NCBI RefSeq assembly: GCF_000425665.1
Contig: NZ_KE384431.1
Span: 156,692-220,691 of the forward strand
DNA from: Gemella cuniculi DSM 15828
Lineage (GTDB): Bacteria > Bacillota > Bacilli > Staphylococcales > Gemellaceae
Direction: 5' to 3'
Length of the DNA: 64,000 nucleotides
Part shown: one piece after another, positions 26,819 through 37,412 of the stretch
How positions within the stretch are numbered: the stretch's first letter is position 1
Layout: each line of letters starts with the position of its first letter
The notes under the pieces: generated by a model
What the model was told of the DNA's origin: nothing
What the model saw: only the letters and a program-made list of their open reading frames with translations
The model's database searches: none
Made by a program: the position numbers and the translations under genes

Positions 26819-28512
26819 TATCTAGCTTTTACAGAATTTCTTATTCTTTCATAAGCACCAGGCTCGACTTTTTCCAGTGATGATCTTATAATTTCCAATG
26901 TTTTATTATAACGATACTCTCTATAATATTGCTCAGCAACTGTCAACTGTTGATGAAATTCAACATTATCTTTTCTATATCTATTTGCATAACGAATTAA
27001 TTTTTCTATCAATTCAATATCAGTAAGAATATTGTCAACTTCTGATTGATAGATTTCCAGTGACTCTTCAGCTTCTGCAACAGCACGTTTTAATAAATCA
27101 ATATTGATTGGTTCTTTTGTTAACTCTTCTATTGCATATTTGTAGCTGTCTGTTACATCTTTATAAAGAACTATAAATCTATCACTAAAACCTGGCACTC
27201 TTGAATTGTCAAGTTTACGTTTTATAACTTCTTTTTCTTGATTTATAAATAATAATTTTTCTCTTGCAAGACTTTCCTCTTCACGAAGACTAGTTAGATA
27301 TCTTGAATAATTTGTCTGATCTTCTTCAATTTTCTCTAATCCTTGTCCTAAAAGCTCAACTTTTTCTTTAAGATCTTTATAATTCAATTTTGGTTGATTA
27401 TTTATATAAACGTCAATATCATGTTTTATATCAAGTAAATTACTTAATTCATCATAATAATTAGAAACCATTTCTTCATCTTTTTGATAAATTTGATATC
27501 TATTTTTTATTTCTTGAATATTGTTATAAAGTGCCTGATTTAATTGATCTTGCAAATCAAGTTTATTAGATACTTCTCTGTAATGATTTTCTATATATTT
27601 TTTATAATTAAGTTCTTTTTTCAAATCATTTGATACTTCATCAATAACGTCATAAATACCATCTAAAATACTTTCTATCGAATCTATATCACCTGATTTT
27701 ACTTTATCTCTTGCATCATTTAGTTGCCATACACTACTTTCTATTTTACCAGAAATATCTAAATGAGTTAATTTAAATCCTTTCTTCTCCATTTCTTCAA
27801 CCTTTAATCTAAGTGATTGAATTTGAGCAGGACAAGTTTTTTCAATTTCTTTCAATAGTTCTGGTAAAATCTCCATTCTCTCTTTTAAATCGAAGATAGT
27901 ATCTTTTATGGAGCTTATTCTTTCTTGAGCTTCTAAATATTTTCCTGTTGATGTTAATACCTTGAAATCATCTAACTGTGGAGCAATTTCTTTTATATTT
28001 TGTTCAAATTGTTCAGCTGCAGTACCATATTGATGTCTTTTTGCTAATAGTTCTCTATTTAATTCTTTATATTCACGTACTATCTCTTCATACACTTCTT
28101 TATTGCCTGGCTCTACTTCTGATAATTCTTTAATCTCTTTTCTGATATTGGTAATCCTATCTTTTATGTTAGCAATCAATTCACCACTATTCATAATAAC
28201 TTCATCAGCTTTTTTAAAATTAAATTTATCGATATAACTCTCTGCACTATAAAGGTCACGATCAAGCTCCTCTATATCAATACTTTGTATCTCATACCAT
28301 TCACTTTCCCAACGATTATAAAGTTTTTCAGCTTTTCCAGCAATATTTAATGTTTTAATCTGTTTTAAATCATCAGATAATGTTTCTCTTTCTAGTTCAT
28401 CTTTCATAACCAAAAGAGGGTATAAATCTTGTTTTTTTCTATTTCTTAGAATGAATAGTGCAACTACCCCCCCAAGAATAAGAATACACACAAATAAAAA
28501 TATATATGTCAT
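26818..28512 (-). CDS. ezrA: Septation ring regulator EzrA
   Basis: 564 residues: one N-terminal membrane helix (about 2-22), then a long cytoplasmic chain of spectrin-like helical repeats rich in Glu/Lys/Leu. EzrA is a Firmicutes division protein that binds FtsZ and restricts Z-ring formation to mid-cell. Length and topology agree with the B. subtilis (562 residues) protein. Transcribed alone. Confidence 0.93.
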   Translation of the reverse strand: MTYIFLFVCILILGGVVALFILRNRKKQDLYPLLVMKDELERETLSDDLKQIKTLNIAGKAEKLYNRWESEWYEIQSIDIEELDRDLYSAESYIDKFNFKKADEVIMNSGELIANIKDRITNIRKEIKELSEVEPGNKEVYEEIVREYKELNRELLAKRHQYGTAAEQFEQNIKEIAPQLDDFKVLTSTGKYLEAQERISSIKDTIFDLKERMEILPELLKEIEKTCPAQIQSLRLKVEEMEKKGFKLTHLDISGKIESSVWQLNDARDKVKSGDIDSIESILDGIYDVIDEVSNDLKKELNYKKYIENHYREVSNKLDLQDQLNQALYNNIQEIKNRYQIYQKDEEMVSNYYDELSNLLDIKHDIDVYINNQPKLNYKDLKEKVELLGQGLEKIEEDQTNYSRYLTSLREEESLAREKLLFINQEKEVIKRKLDNSRVPGFSDRFIVLYKDVTDSYKYAIEELTKEPINIDLLKRAVAEAEESLEIYQSEVDNILTDIELIEKLIRYANRYRKDNVEFHQQLTVAEQYYREYRYNKTLEIIRSSLEKVEPGAYERIRNSVKAR

Positions 28513-28774
28513 ATATCTTCCCCCTGAAATCTCTTATTAAATTTTTCTTTATCAAATACAATAAACCTAACAAAATTATACCATTTTTAAAGTAAAAAAC
28601 AAAGTGTTTCAACTATTTTTTTCAAAATTTTTTTCTTTTTTTCTATTTTATTTATCTAAATTATAAAACAAAATCAATTATTTTTATTTTATATTAATAT
28701 TTCAGTTTTTTTCCTTTATTTTTTTCATATAATGTGGGAAAATTATATATGTAAGTTTAATTGGAGGTATTTAC

Positions 28775-29242
28775 ATGAATATATTAGAAAACAAAACTTT
28801 ATTTATTGAGCAAGCATTATCTCTTGTCTATGAAGAAAATAATTTAATTACTAATCTTTCAAACTTATCAGCACTATATAAGGAATATTTACCTGATACA
28901 AATTGGGTTGGTTTTTACTTAGTTGATCACGAAAAAAATAATCTTGCACTTGGCCCATTTCAAGGAAAAGTTGCATGTACTCGTATCCCATTTAATAAGG
29001 GTGTATGTGGGCATTGTTTTACTACTAAAGAAACTGTTTATGTTGAAGATGTTCATAAATTTCCTGGTCATATAGCTTGTGATAGTGCATCTAATAGTGA
29101 ATTAGTAATCCCAATTTTGAAAAAAAATACTGTAGTTGCATTACTTGATATAGATTCTACAAAATTTAGCAGATTTTCCAAAGCTGAAGTTTGCACTTTT
29201 AGTGAAGTGACAGAAAAAATTTTTGAAAAAATAGAATTTTAA
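28775..29242 (+). CDS. msrC: Free methionine-(R)-sulfoxide reductase (GAF domain)
   Basis: 155 residues, single GAF fold. The three redox cysteines of fRMsr are present with the right spacing: C68 (GKVACTR), C78 (KGVCGHC) and C102 (HIACDS), and SELVIPI follows. The enzyme reduces free methionine-R-sulfoxide with thioredoxin, protecting against oxidation. Strong GGAGG before the ATG; a CATATAAT -10 is visible near 28730 but no good -35. Confidence 0.93.
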   Translation: MNILENKTLFIEQALSLVYEENNLITNLSNLSALYKEYLPDTNWVGFYLVDHEKNNLALGPFQGKVACTRIPFNKGVCGHCFTTKETVYVEDVHKFPGHIACDSASNSELVIPILKKNTVVALLDIDSTKFSRFSKAEVCTFSEVTEKIFEKIEF

Positions 29243-29687
29243 ATACAATATAAAAATGAGAAATAGTGACTCTTTATCAAATATGAATCATCAAAAGAAA
29301 CTCAAACGGAACTTTATCCAAGATTATTAACAAAACTAAAAAAACGAACGACAATTAGCCTGTATATAATAAATAAAAATCACTTTGTCATTAAACATCT
29401 GTAGTCGTATTTTTTAGGTTGATAAAGGAATTTTTTCTTTATCACTTTGTAATCAAACACCCTCCCCCTTAATGTAGAGAATTTTCTGTAATTTTATTCT
29501 TTTTTGTTTTTTCTCATTTCTATATCCATTTATTTGACTATAGCCTAATGACAAATATTCCCTATTTTTTTATGTTGTATCGGATATTTGTCTTCTTGTA
29601 TAAAAATAATACGATATATGGATACAAAATCCATATATCGTATTTACTTTACAATCAAAGTAGTAAAGAACTACTGACCTTATTTTT
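29243..29687. other. Intergenic region with imperfect repeats
   Basis: 445 bases. A frame of about 35 codons near 29268-29400 looks coding-like but has no start. ATCACTTTGTNATNAAACA occurs twice (29379-29397, 29441-29459; 17 of 19 identical), and GATAAAG/CTTTATC forms a hairpin (29420-29442). 29600-29642 contains a weak inverted repeat around ATACGATATATGGAT that may terminate the ABC-F gene. Possibly a degraded mobile element. Confidence 0.4.
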
Positions 29688-31286
29688 TTAATCTATTATT
29701 CCTTTAAATCTTAGATAATTTTCATAATCCATCTCTTTATTTATTGCACCTTCTGGTGTTAACTCGATCACTCTATTAGCTATTGTTTGAATAAACTCAT
29801 AATCGTGAGAAGTAAAGAATACTGATCCTTTAAATTGGATTATCCCTTCGTTAACCGCTGTAATTGATTCTAAATCAAGATGATTAGTTGGTTCATCCAA
29901 TAAAATCACATTGGCTTTAGATAACATCATTTTTGATAGCATACAACGCATTTTTTCTCCACCAGAAAGAACATGTGCTCTCTTCAATGCTTCTTCTCCA
30001 GAGAACAACATTCTTCCAAGAAACGAACGCAAATACGCTTCTGACTCTTCCTCTGGCGATGCATATTGACGCAACCACTCTACTAATGATAATTTTAATC
30101 CATCAAAATACTCTGTATTATCTTTCGGCATATAACTTCTTGAAGTCGTTATTCCCCATTTTACAGTCCCACTATCTGGTTCCAATTCTCCTGCCAGAAT
30201 TTTTAGGAGTGTAGTTTTCGCCACTTCATCACCCAACAAGATTACTTTATCATTTGGATTGACAGTAAAACTAATATTACTTAAAACTTCTTTTCCTTCA
30301 ACAGTTTTACTAACACCATCTACTATTAATAAATCATTTCCAATCTCTCTATCAGGTGTAAAACGTACATATGGATAACGACGACTACTTGGTTTAATAT
30401 CATCGAGAGTAATCTTATCTAACATTTTCTTTCTACTTGTTGCTTGTTTTGATTTAGAAGCATTCGCAGAAAACCTTGCAATAAATTCTTGAAGTTCTTT
30501 AATTTTTTCTTCTTTCTTTTTGTTAGAATCTTCCGCCATCCTTCTTGCAAGCTGACTAGATTGATACCAGAAATCATAGTTTCCAACATACAGTTGAATT
30601 TTTCCAAAATCTAAATCACAAATATGTGTACAAATATTATTTAAAAAGTGTCTATCATGACTGACTACGATAACTGTGTTTTCAAAGTTAATCAAAAATT
30701 CTTCTAACCACTTTATAGCACTAATATCTAGTCCATTGGTCGGCTCATCAAGAAGAAGAACATCAGGATTACCAAATAGCGCTTGTGCCAAAAGAACTTT
30801 TACTTTAATAGCATTATCTAATTCTCCCATAAGTGTATTGTGATATTCTACTGAAATTCCTAAGCCTTCAAGAAGTTGAGCTGCATCACTTTCTGCATTC
30901 CATCCATCCATTTCTGCAAATTCACCTTCAAGTTCAGCAGCAATAATTCCATCTTCTTCTGTAAATGGATCTTTCATATAAATTTCGTTTTTACGATTCA
31001 TTACATCCCAAAGGTGTTCATGTCCCATCATAACAACATCAATCACACGGCTCTCTTCATAAGCAAAATGATTTTGGCGAAGTACTGCAAGTCGTTCTCC
31101 CTTCCCTAGAGAAACATGTCCTTGCTGTGAATCAATTTCTCCTGATAGAAGTTTTAAAAATGTTGTTTTCCCAGCACCGTTTGCTCCTATAAGTCCATAA
31201 CAGTTTCCATTCGTAAATTTGATGTTTACATCTTCAAATAATTTCCTATCTGCAAAACGCAAACCTAAATTTGTTACTTGTAACAT
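29688..31286 (-). CDS. ABC-F family ATPase, YkpA/YbiT-like
   Basis: 532 residues from the ATG with AAGGAG upstream (an in-frame ATG at 31331 lacks a site). Two ABC domains joined by a charged linker, no membrane segments: a translation-associated ABC-F protein. Domain 1: Walker A GANGAGKTT, Walker B LLLDEPTNGLD. Domain 2: Walker A variant GDEVAKTT, signature LSGGEK, Walker B LLDEPTNHLD. In domain 1 the signature reads LDNAIK instead of LSGGE. The close fit to YkpA/YbiT type suggests ribosome E-site binding rather than drug resistance. Confidence 0.9.
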   Translation of the reverse strand: MLQVTNLGLRFADRKLFEDVNIKFTNGNCYGLIGANGAGKTTFLKLLSGEIDSQQGHVSLGKGERLAVLRQNHFAYEESRVIDVVMMGHEHLWDVMNRKNEIYMKDPFTEEDGIIAAELEGEFAEMDGWNAESDAAQLLEGLGISVEYHNTLMGELDNAIKVKVLLAQALFGNPDVLLLDEPTNGLDISAIKWLEEFLINFENTVIVVSHDRHFLNNICTHICDLDFGKIQLYVGNYDFWYQSSQLARRMAEDSNKKKEEKIKELQEFIARFSANASKSKQATSRKKMLDKITLDDIKPSSRRYPYVRFTPDREIGNDLLIVDGVSKTVEGKEVLSNISFTVNPNDKVILLGDEVAKTTLLKILAGELEPDSGTVKWGITTSRSYMPKDNTEYFDGLKLSLVEWLRQYASPEEESEAYLRSFLGRMLFSGEEALKRAHVLSGGEKMRCMLSKMMLSKANVILLDEPTNHLDLESITAVNEGIIQFKGSVFFTSHDYEFIQTIANRVIELTPEGAINKEMDYENYLRFKGIID

Positions 31287-31395
31287 TATCTTCTCCTTAT
31301 ATAATTTCATATAATAAACATAGTTGTACATAAAAAATAATTATATTATATATGTACAAAGTTTTTTAGACTAACTTTTGTATTTTTTTTATGTA

Positions 31396-31749
31396 TTATT
31401 TTTCCTCTTTTTTATTCACACTAGCAATTAAATTCTCAATGTGAAGTGCATACTCACTAGTTGTATCATACTCAAAAATAAGTTCTGGAAATTTTCTTAT
31501 TTTTATTTTTTTAGCTACTTCTGTTTTTACAAATCCTTTTATTTTAGCCAAAGAATTTTTTGTTTTATCTTTATCTTTTTCTCCACCTAAAACAGTATAA
31601 TAAACTTTTGCTTGAGAATAATCGCCTGTCAAAGCAACTTCTGTAACAGTAACAAATCCCAAATCATGATTTTTTACTTTTGTAGCTAATACATAAGTAA
31701 TTTCTTTTTTTATTTGTTCTGCGAGTCTATTAACTCTTAACTCAGACAT
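31396..31749 (-). CDS. rbfA: Ribosome-binding factor A
   Basis: 117 residues, KH-like fold. 30S maturation factor. Motifs RVNRLAEQIKKEITYVLATKVKN, VTEVALTGDYSQAKVYYTVLG and RKFPELIFEYDTTSEYALHIE. Last gene of the rimP-nusA-infB operon, 15 bases after infB. Confidence 0.96.
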   Translation of the reverse strand: MSELRVNRLAEQIKKEITYVLATKVKNHDLGFVTVTEVALTGDYSQAKVYYTVLGGEKDKDKTKNSLAKIKGFVKTEVAKKIKIRKFPELIFEYDTTSEYALHIENLIASVNKKEEK

Positions 31750-31764
31750 AAATCTCCTCCTATT

Positions 31765-33849
31765 CTATTTTTTAACCTCTTCCATTATAAATACTTCAAA
31801 GACATCTCCTTCTTTAATATCATTGAAGTTTTCTACAGTCATTCCACATTCGTAACCGCTTTGCACTTCTTTTACATCATCTTTAAATCTTCTTAATGTA
31901 TCAATTTCACCTTCATAAATTACAACACTATCACGGATTACACGAACTTTTCCATCACGTGATACTTTACCTTCTGTAACATATGCTCCAGCAATTGTTC
32001 CAATTTTTGAAACTTTATAAACTTGACGTACTTCAGCAAGTCCAATAACTTTTTCCACAAATTCAGGATCTAATAATCCTGTCATAGCAGCCTCAATCTC
32101 TTCTATAACTTTATAGATAATACTGTGAAGACGAATATCAACTTGCTCTGTTCCTGCCATTTGTTTTGCGTTATTATCTGGACGAACATTAAAACCTATA
32201 ACAACCGCATTAGAGGCAACTGCTAAAGTAATGTCTGACTCATTAATTGCTCCAACACCAGTATGAATAATTCTAACATTTACGCCTTCTACATCAATTT
32301 TTGCTAATGACATTGCCAATGCCTCAACTGAACCTTGAACATCTGCTTTAATAATAATGTTAAGATCTTTCATCTCACCTTGTTTCATCTGCTCAAATAA
32401 AGTATCTAATGATACTGCTGAATTGGCTTGTCTTGTAGTTTCAATATATTGTTGTTGACGTTTTTCTCCAATTTGACGTGCTGTTTTTTCGTCACCAAAT
32501 ACTACAAATCTATCTCCTGCATTAGGAACATCTTGAAGTCCTGTAATTTCTACTGGAGTTGACGGTTTTGCTGTTTGAATATTTTTATTGCGATCATTAA
32601 TCATAGCACGAACACGTCCATGCGTATTACCTACCACAAGAGGATCTCCAACGTTCAAACTACCATTTTGAACTAATAATGTTGCCACTGCTCCACGACC
32701 TTTATCAAGTTTTGCTTCGATAACAGTTCCTAAAGCCAGACGATTTGGATTTGCTTTTAACTCTTGCATTTCAGTTACTAATAAAATATTTTCTAATAAA
32801 TCATCAATACCATCACCTTTTAATGCAGAAATCGGAACAAATATTGTATCTCCTCCCCAGTCCTCTGGAATAAGACCATATTCTACTAATTCATTCATTA
32901 CTCTATCAGGATTAGCTTGAGGTTTATCCATTTTATTAACCGCAACAATGATTGGCACCTCTGCCGCTTTGGCATGGTTAATCGCTTCGATAGTTTGAGG
33001 CATTACTCCATCATCAGCTGCTACTACCAATATAGTAACATCCGTAATTTTTGCTCCTCTTGCACGCATCGTAGTAAATGCAGCATGTCCTGGTGTATCT
33101 AGGAAAGTAATTTTTTTATCTTTTGCTCTTACTTGATACGCACCAATATGTTGAGTAATACCACCAGCTTCTCCTGCTGTAACTCTGGTATTTCTAATTG
33201 TGTCAAGAAGAGTTGTTTTCCCATGGTCAACATGCCCCATTATTGTTACAATTGGTGCTCTTTCTTTTAGATTTTTTTCTTCATCTTCTACGTCGAAGTA
33301 TAAATCTAAATCTTCTTTATTTATTTCTACTTCTTCTTGGATTTCTTTTCCATAATCAATAGCTATTAGCTCGATTTGCTCTAATGTTAATGATTGGTTA
33401 ATATTAGCCATTATTTTTAATTCCATAAATAACTTCTTGATAAGCTCAGTAGAATTTACAGATAGTGCATCAGATAATTCTACTACAGTCATTCCATCTT
33501 TTACTAAAATTGTATCTTCAGAAATAGTTTCTTCCGTAGGTATTTCAATAATTGCCGGTTGCTGTTTTTGAGATTTTTTAGTTTTTTCTTTTTTATTTTT
33601 TTTCTTTTTATTTTTTTTATTTGAATTTTTCACTTCGTCACTTTGATTTTGATTTAAAGATTTTTTAGTTTTTTCAACTTGTTTTTTTTCGTTTACTTTG
33701 AAGATGCTATCTAATTTTGCTAACCCCTCTTCTGTTAACATCGACATGTGATTAGATACTTCTATTTGAGCTTCTTTAAGTACTGTTATAATATCTTTAG
33801 ATTGTTTTCCAATTTTTTTTGCATACTCATATACTCTGACTTTTTTCAT
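31765..33849 (-). CDS. infB: Translation initiation factor IF-2
   Basis: 694 residues. IF2-N domain at residues 1-50, a Lys-rich linker (about 52-97), a second N-domain (about 115-170), then GTPase domain with G1 GHVDHGKT (205-212), DTPGHAAF and NKMDKP, followed by domains II-IV. Delivers fMet-tRNA to the ribosome. Start overlaps the ylxQ stop as TAATG, so translation is coupled. Confidence 0.98.
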   Translation of the reverse strand: MKKVRVYEYAKKIGKQSKDIITVLKEAQIEVSNHMSMLTEEGLAKLDSIFKVNEKKQVEKTKKSLNQNQSDEVKNSNKKNKKKKNKKEKTKKSQKQQPAIIEIPTEETISEDTILVKDGMTVVELSDALSVNSTELIKKLFMELKIMANINQSLTLEQIELIAIDYGKEIQEEVEINKEDLDLYFDVEDEEKNLKERAPIVTIMGHVDHGKTTLLDTIRNTRVTAGEAGGITQHIGAYQVRAKDKKITFLDTPGHAAFTTMRARGAKITDVTILVVAADDGVMPQTIEAINHAKAAEVPIIVAVNKMDKPQANPDRVMNELVEYGLIPEDWGGDTIFVPISALKGDGIDDLLENILLVTEMQELKANPNRLALGTVIEAKLDKGRGAVATLLVQNGSLNVGDPLVVGNTHGRVRAMINDRNKNIQTAKPSTPVEITGLQDVPNAGDRFVVFGDEKTARQIGEKRQQQYIETTRQANSAVSLDTLFEQMKQGEMKDLNIIIKADVQGSVEALAMSLAKIDVEGVNVRIIHTGVGAINESDITLAVASNAVVIGFNVRPDNNAKQMAGTEQVDIRLHSIIYKVIEEIEAAMTGLLDPEFVEKVIGLAEVRQVYKVSKIGTIAGAYVTEGKVSRDGKVRVIRDSVVIYEGEIDTLRRFKDDVKEVQSGYECGMTVENFNDIKEGDVFEVFIMEEVKK

Positions 33850-34160
33850 TACCGTCTTCCTCCTTCTTCTAATAATTGTTTAAATTTTTTTATAAATCCA
33901 TCATCAGTTATTCCGACTGCGACCCTATTATCACGTCCGATTGCTACACTTATATCTTCTATACTAGAAAATATAATATAATCAACACTATAAAAATTAG
34001 ATTTATCTACTAATTTTTTTTTAGTGTTTACTCCGCAATCTTCTGTAATAACTAATAATTTTATTTTTCTATTCTTTAAGTTTTTTATTATTAAATCTTC
34101 ACCTGTAATAAGTTTTCCTGCTCTTTGCATTAAACCTAATAAATTATATATTTTATTCAT
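33849..34160 (-). CDS. ylxQ: L7Ae-family RNA-binding protein YlxQ
   Basis: 103 residues, L7Ae/L30e/S12e-like fold: [52 protein letters not shown]. Kink-turn binding is known for the family; exact role unclear. Overlaps ylxR and infB by TAATG junctions. Confidence 0.92.
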   Translation of the reverse strand: MNKIYNLLGLMQRAGKLITGEDLIIKNLKNRKIKLLVITEDCGVNTKKKLVDKSNFYSVDYIIFSSIEDISVAIGRDNRVAVGITDDGFIKKFKQLLEEGGRR

Positions 34161-34447
34161 TATTTCTGTGGTATTGACTTTCTATATATTAATCTTATCA
34201 CTTCGTTATATATTGGCTCCATTTCTTCTGTAGTTGCACTGAAAAATTTTTCAAGTTGTTTTTTTTCTTGTGCATTTTGAACTACTTCTAAATCTGAAAC
34301 AACATAAGCACCTCGCCCAGATTTTTTTCCTGTTGAATCTACAAAAATTTCGCCTTCTTTATTTTTTACTATTCTTAATAAATCTTTTTTTGGAAACATC
34401 TCATTAGTTAATATACATCTTCTCGTTGGTATTTTTCTCTTTTTCAT
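34160..34447 (-). CDS. ylxR: YlxR (DUF448) RNA-binding protein
   Basis: 95 residues with family motifs PTRRCILTNEMFPKKDLLRIV and KKSGRGAYV. Found between nusA and ylxQ throughout Firmicutes; reported to bind RNase P RNA and to influence transcription. Lys-rich C-terminus. Confidence 0.93.
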   Translation of the reverse strand: MKKRKIPTRRCILTNEMFPKKDLLRIVKNKEGEIFVDSTGKKSGRGAYVVSDLEVVQNAQEKKQLEKFFSATTEEMEPIYNEVIRLIYRKSIPQK

Positions 34448-34459
34448 CTTAACACCTCG

Positions 34460-35494
34460 TTACACATTTGCTGCTTTTATATCAATTTTCCAACCTGTTA
34501 GTTTTGCAGCTAAACGAACGTTCTGACCTTTCTTACCAATTGCTAAAGAGAGTTGATCTTCTTTAACTTTTACATTAGCTATTTTCTCTTCTTCATCTAT
34601 ATTAATCTCTTCTACTTTGGCAGGTGCCAATGCGTTAGTAATAAATTTTACTGGATCAATATCCCAAGTAATAATATCGATTTTCTCTCCATTTAATTCA
34701 CTAACAATACGATTTACTCTATCACCTTTATTTCCAACACACGCGCCCACTGGATCAATATTTTTATCTTCTGCAAAAACTGCAATCTTAGTTCTATCTC
34801 CAGCTTCTCTTGATACACTCTTAATCTCTACAATTCCATTATAAATCTCAGGAACTTCTAATTCAAATAATCTTCTAATAAATTCTGAATGTGATCTTGA
34901 TGCTAAAACATGTGGTTTGCTTCCGCGACTTGGATTATCCACTTTTGCAATATAAACTTTTATTGGTGTTTGAGGAATGTATTCTTCTCCTTTAACTCTT
35001 TCGTTTTCACCTAAAATTGCTTCAATTTTCCCTAACTTTACATATACATATCTAGTATCTATTCTGTCAACAGTTCCTGAAAGAATTTCTCCTTCATATT
35101 CACTATATTCTTTATATAAAATTTCTTTTTCTGCTTCACGAAGTCTTTGAAGTAATGCTTGCTTAGCTGCTTGAGCACCAACACGTCCAAAATCATTTGG
35201 CAAGTCCTCTTCTTCATAAATATCACCAACTTCATAAGCTGGATTTATTTTCAGTGCATCCTCTAATGCAAATTCTATTCTATCATCATAGACTTCTTCA
35301 ACAACATCTTTTCTAATAATAAATTTATAATCACCTGTTGTTCTATTGAATTCTACTCTCACATTTTTTGCTGCATTAAAATTTTTCTTATATGCTGATA
35401 ATAATGCTAATTCTATAGCTTCTATTAAAATATCTTCAGCAATTCCTTTTTCTTGTTCAATTAATTTTATAGCTTTAAGCAAATCCTTGCTCAT
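34460..35494 (-). CDS. nusA: Transcription termination/antitermination factor NusA
   Basis: 344 residues, the short Gram-positive form lacking the C-terminal acidic repeats. N-terminal RNA-polymerase-binding domain (1-130), S1 domain (about 135-200, GEILSGTVDRIDTRYVYV), then two KH domains (DPVGACVGNKGDRV; LAIGKKGQNVRLA). Regulates pausing and termination. Confidence 0.97.
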   Translation of the reverse strand: MSKDLLKAIKLIEQEKGIAEDILIEAIELALLSAYKKNFNAAKNVRVEFNRTTGDYKFIIRKDVVEEVYDDRIEFALEDALKINPAYEVGDIYEEEDLPNDFGRVGAQAAKQALLQRLREAEKEILYKEYSEYEGEILSGTVDRIDTRYVYVKLGKIEAILGENERVKGEEYIPQTPIKVYIAKVDNPSRGSKPHVLASRSHSEFIRRLFELEVPEIYNGIVEIKSVSREAGDRTKIAVFAEDKNIDPVGACVGNKGDRVNRIVSELNGEKIDIITWDIDPVKFITNALAPAKVEEINIDEEEKIANVKVKEDQLSLAIGKKGQNVRLAAKLTGWKIDIKAANV

Positions 35495-35512
35495 TTTCTC
35501 TCTCCTTTAATT

Positions 35513-35977
35513 TTAAAATTTAACAGCTAATCTAATTTTAGCAATTTTTTCATAGTTAATAGTTGATTTTTTTATTTTTGCTTTATCTCTATATTCTATA
35601 GTTACATCATTATCTTCAACTTTTAATATATCTCCATAAAATTCTTTTTGATTATCAATTTTTTCATAAGTTTTTATATAGACATGCTTCCCTATAGAAG
35701 CCACAACTTCTTCCAGATTTCTTAAATCTCTTTCTATACCTGGGGAAGAAATTTCTAAATAGTATTTTTCGTTAATAAAATCTTCTTTATCTAATTCTTC
35801 TGCAAGCTTTTCACTTAAAAAAACACAATCATCTAAAGATAAACCACCTACTTTATCAAAGTAAATACGTAAAAAATATTCGCTTCCTTCTTTTACATAT
35901 TCTACATCATAAAGAGAATAATCTGAATCTTTTGTTTGTTTTGTTGCTATAGCTCTTACACTTTCTACGATACTCAT
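35513..35977 (-). CDS. rimP: Ribosome maturation factor RimP
   Basis: 154 residues. Binds pre-30S particles. Conserved FLRIYFDKVGGLSLDDCVFLSEKLAEELD and YYLEISSPGIERDLRN, then the SH3-like C-terminal domain. First gene of the operon, behind its own promoter. Confidence 0.95.
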   Translation of the reverse strand: MSIVESVRAIATKQTKDSDYSLYDVEYVKEGSEYFLRIYFDKVGGLSLDDCVFLSEKLAEELDKEDFINEKYYLEISSPGIERDLRNLEEVVASIGKHVYIKTYEKIDNQKEFYGDILKVEDNDVTIEYRDKAKIKKSTINYEKIAKIRLAVKF

Positions 35978-36075
35978 ACAACACCTCTTTACTTATAATT
36001 TTTTATTCCAATATAAAAGAGCGGAGAACTTACAAAATTCACCACCCTTTCGGTAATTTATTTTACTACGCATTA

Positions 36076-36104
36076 ATTATATCACAATAAAATATAAAAA
36101 TCAA
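36076..36104 (-). promoter_or_regulatory. Promoter of rimP-nusA-ylxRQ-infB-rbfA
   Basis: Minus strand TTGATT (36099-36104), 17-base spacer, TATAAT (36076-36081). The ~95-base leader contains a hairpin with AAATTACC paired to GGTGAATTT (36036-36060). Confidence 0.85.
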
Positions 36105-36115
36105 ATACTTCTGTC

Positions 36116-36496
36116 TTATTTAGCTCGAATAACTTCAATCTTATATCCATCTGGATCTTTTATAAAATAATAGCTTGGCGGAAAGCCTGGAAGACCTTTC
36201 AATTCAGTAACTTCATACCCTGCTGTTTTGTGTTTTTCATAAAGTGATTCTAAATCCTCAACTGAAATAGCAATATGTCCATATCCATCTCCTAGTTCAT
36301 AAGCACCATGATCATAATTATACGTTAATTCTAGTTCATAATCTGAACCCGGCAATGTCAGATAAACCAAAGTAAACTTATATTCTGGAAAATCTCTTAC
36401 CCTACTTTTCTCAAAATCAAAAGCTTCAGTATAAAATTTTACTGATTTTTCTAAATCAGCAACCCTATAACAAGTATGCACCATAGTTTGTGTCAT
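36116..36496 (-). CDS. gloA: Glyoxalase I (VOC superfamily)
   Basis: 126 residues. Two beta-alpha-beta-beta-beta modules: HTCYRVADLEKSVKFYTEAFDF and GYGHIAISVEDLESLYEKHK, with PGFPPSYYFIKDPDGYKIEVI. Metal-ligand positions His7, Glu56 (ELTYN), His74 and Glu122 fit lactoylglutathione lyase. Firmicutes may use bacillithiol or another thiol, so the true substrate is open. GAGGTG precedes the ATG. Confidence 0.85.
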   Translation of the reverse strand: MTQTMVHTCYRVADLEKSVKFYTEAFDFEKSRVRDFPEYKFTLVYLTLPGSDYELELTYNYDHGAYELGDGYGHIAISVEDLESLYEKHKTAGYEVTELKGLPGFPPSYYFIKDPDGYKIEVIRAK

Positions 36497-36516
36497 AAAT
36501 TTTCACCTCTAAATTT

Positions 36517-37374
36517 TTATAAAATTGTCCAACCAAATCCTATTGCTCCTATTCCTAAATGTGTAGAAATAACAGGACTTATTTCATCTACTTCTACAGT
36601 TATGTCCGGATATTTTGAAATAATATATTCTTTTATTTCTTCTGCTTTTTCTATTGCATCAACATGAAGTACACACACTGTAATATTTTCTCCTTTGTGC
36701 ACTTGATAAAATTCATCAAACAACTCATATATTCTTGAAATAACTTTTTTATAAGTACGAATTTTTTGGAAAGGAACTATCACCTTATCCTCAAAATGTA
36801 GCAGTGGTTTTACCTGAAGTAAATTACCTACTAATGCTTGTGCACCACTCAAACGGCCTCCACGTTGCAAATGCGAAAGATCATCAGCCATAAAATATGC
36901 TTTTGATATTTTTTTCATTTCTTCTAAGGAATCAATTATTTCTTTAGAATTCTTTCCCTCTTTTACTAACTTAGCTGCTTTTATAGCATAATATCCTTCT
37001 GGTCTACACGATACTTCGGAATCAAATGGATGAACATTAATACCTTCAACCATCAACCCGCCAACAGAATATGAAGAATATGTACCGCTTATTCCACTAG
37101 ATAATGCAATAGCAATAACATCTGTATATCCTTCTTCTTTCAATTTTTCTAAGCAAGTAACAACCTCACCTATTGCGGGTTGTGATGTTGTAGGGAAAGA
37201 ATTATCAGGATTTTTCAAATACTCATAATATTTTTCTACAGGCATATCAATAACTTCTTTATAAGAATTACCATCTAGTATTATATTTAAGTACACAGAC
37301 TTAATTCCTAATTTAGATTTCAATTCTTCTGGAAGATATGCTGTAGAATCCATCATAATTGCAATTTTTTCCAC
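36517..37374 (-). CDS. DegV family fatty-acid-binding protein
   Basis: 285 residues with family motifs IMMDSTAYLPEELK, TTSQPAIGEV, IALSSGISGTY, DDLSHLQRGGRLSGAQALVG and THLGIGAIGFGW. DegV (FakB-type) proteins hold a fatty acid and present it to the FakA kinase. No fakA is seen in the window. Transcribed with or near the glyoxalase gene. Confidence 0.92.
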   Translation of the reverse strand: MEKIAIMMDSTAYLPEELKSKLGIKSVYLNIILDGNSYKEVIDMPVEKYYEYLKNPDNSFPTTSQPAIGEVVTCLEKLKEEGYTDVIAIALSSGISGTYSSYSVGGLMVEGINVHPFDSEVSCRPEGYYAIKAAKLVKEGKNSKEIIDSLEEMKKISKAYFMADDLSHLQRGGRLSGAQALVGNLLQVKPLLHFEDKVIVPFQKIRTYKKVISRIYELFDEFYQVHKGENITVCVLHVDAIEKAEEIKEYIISKYPDITVEVDEISPVISTHLGIGAIGFGWTIL

Positions 37375-37412
37375 ACTTATTCCTACTATCCTTTTTGATA
37401 GCTTTTCCTTTC

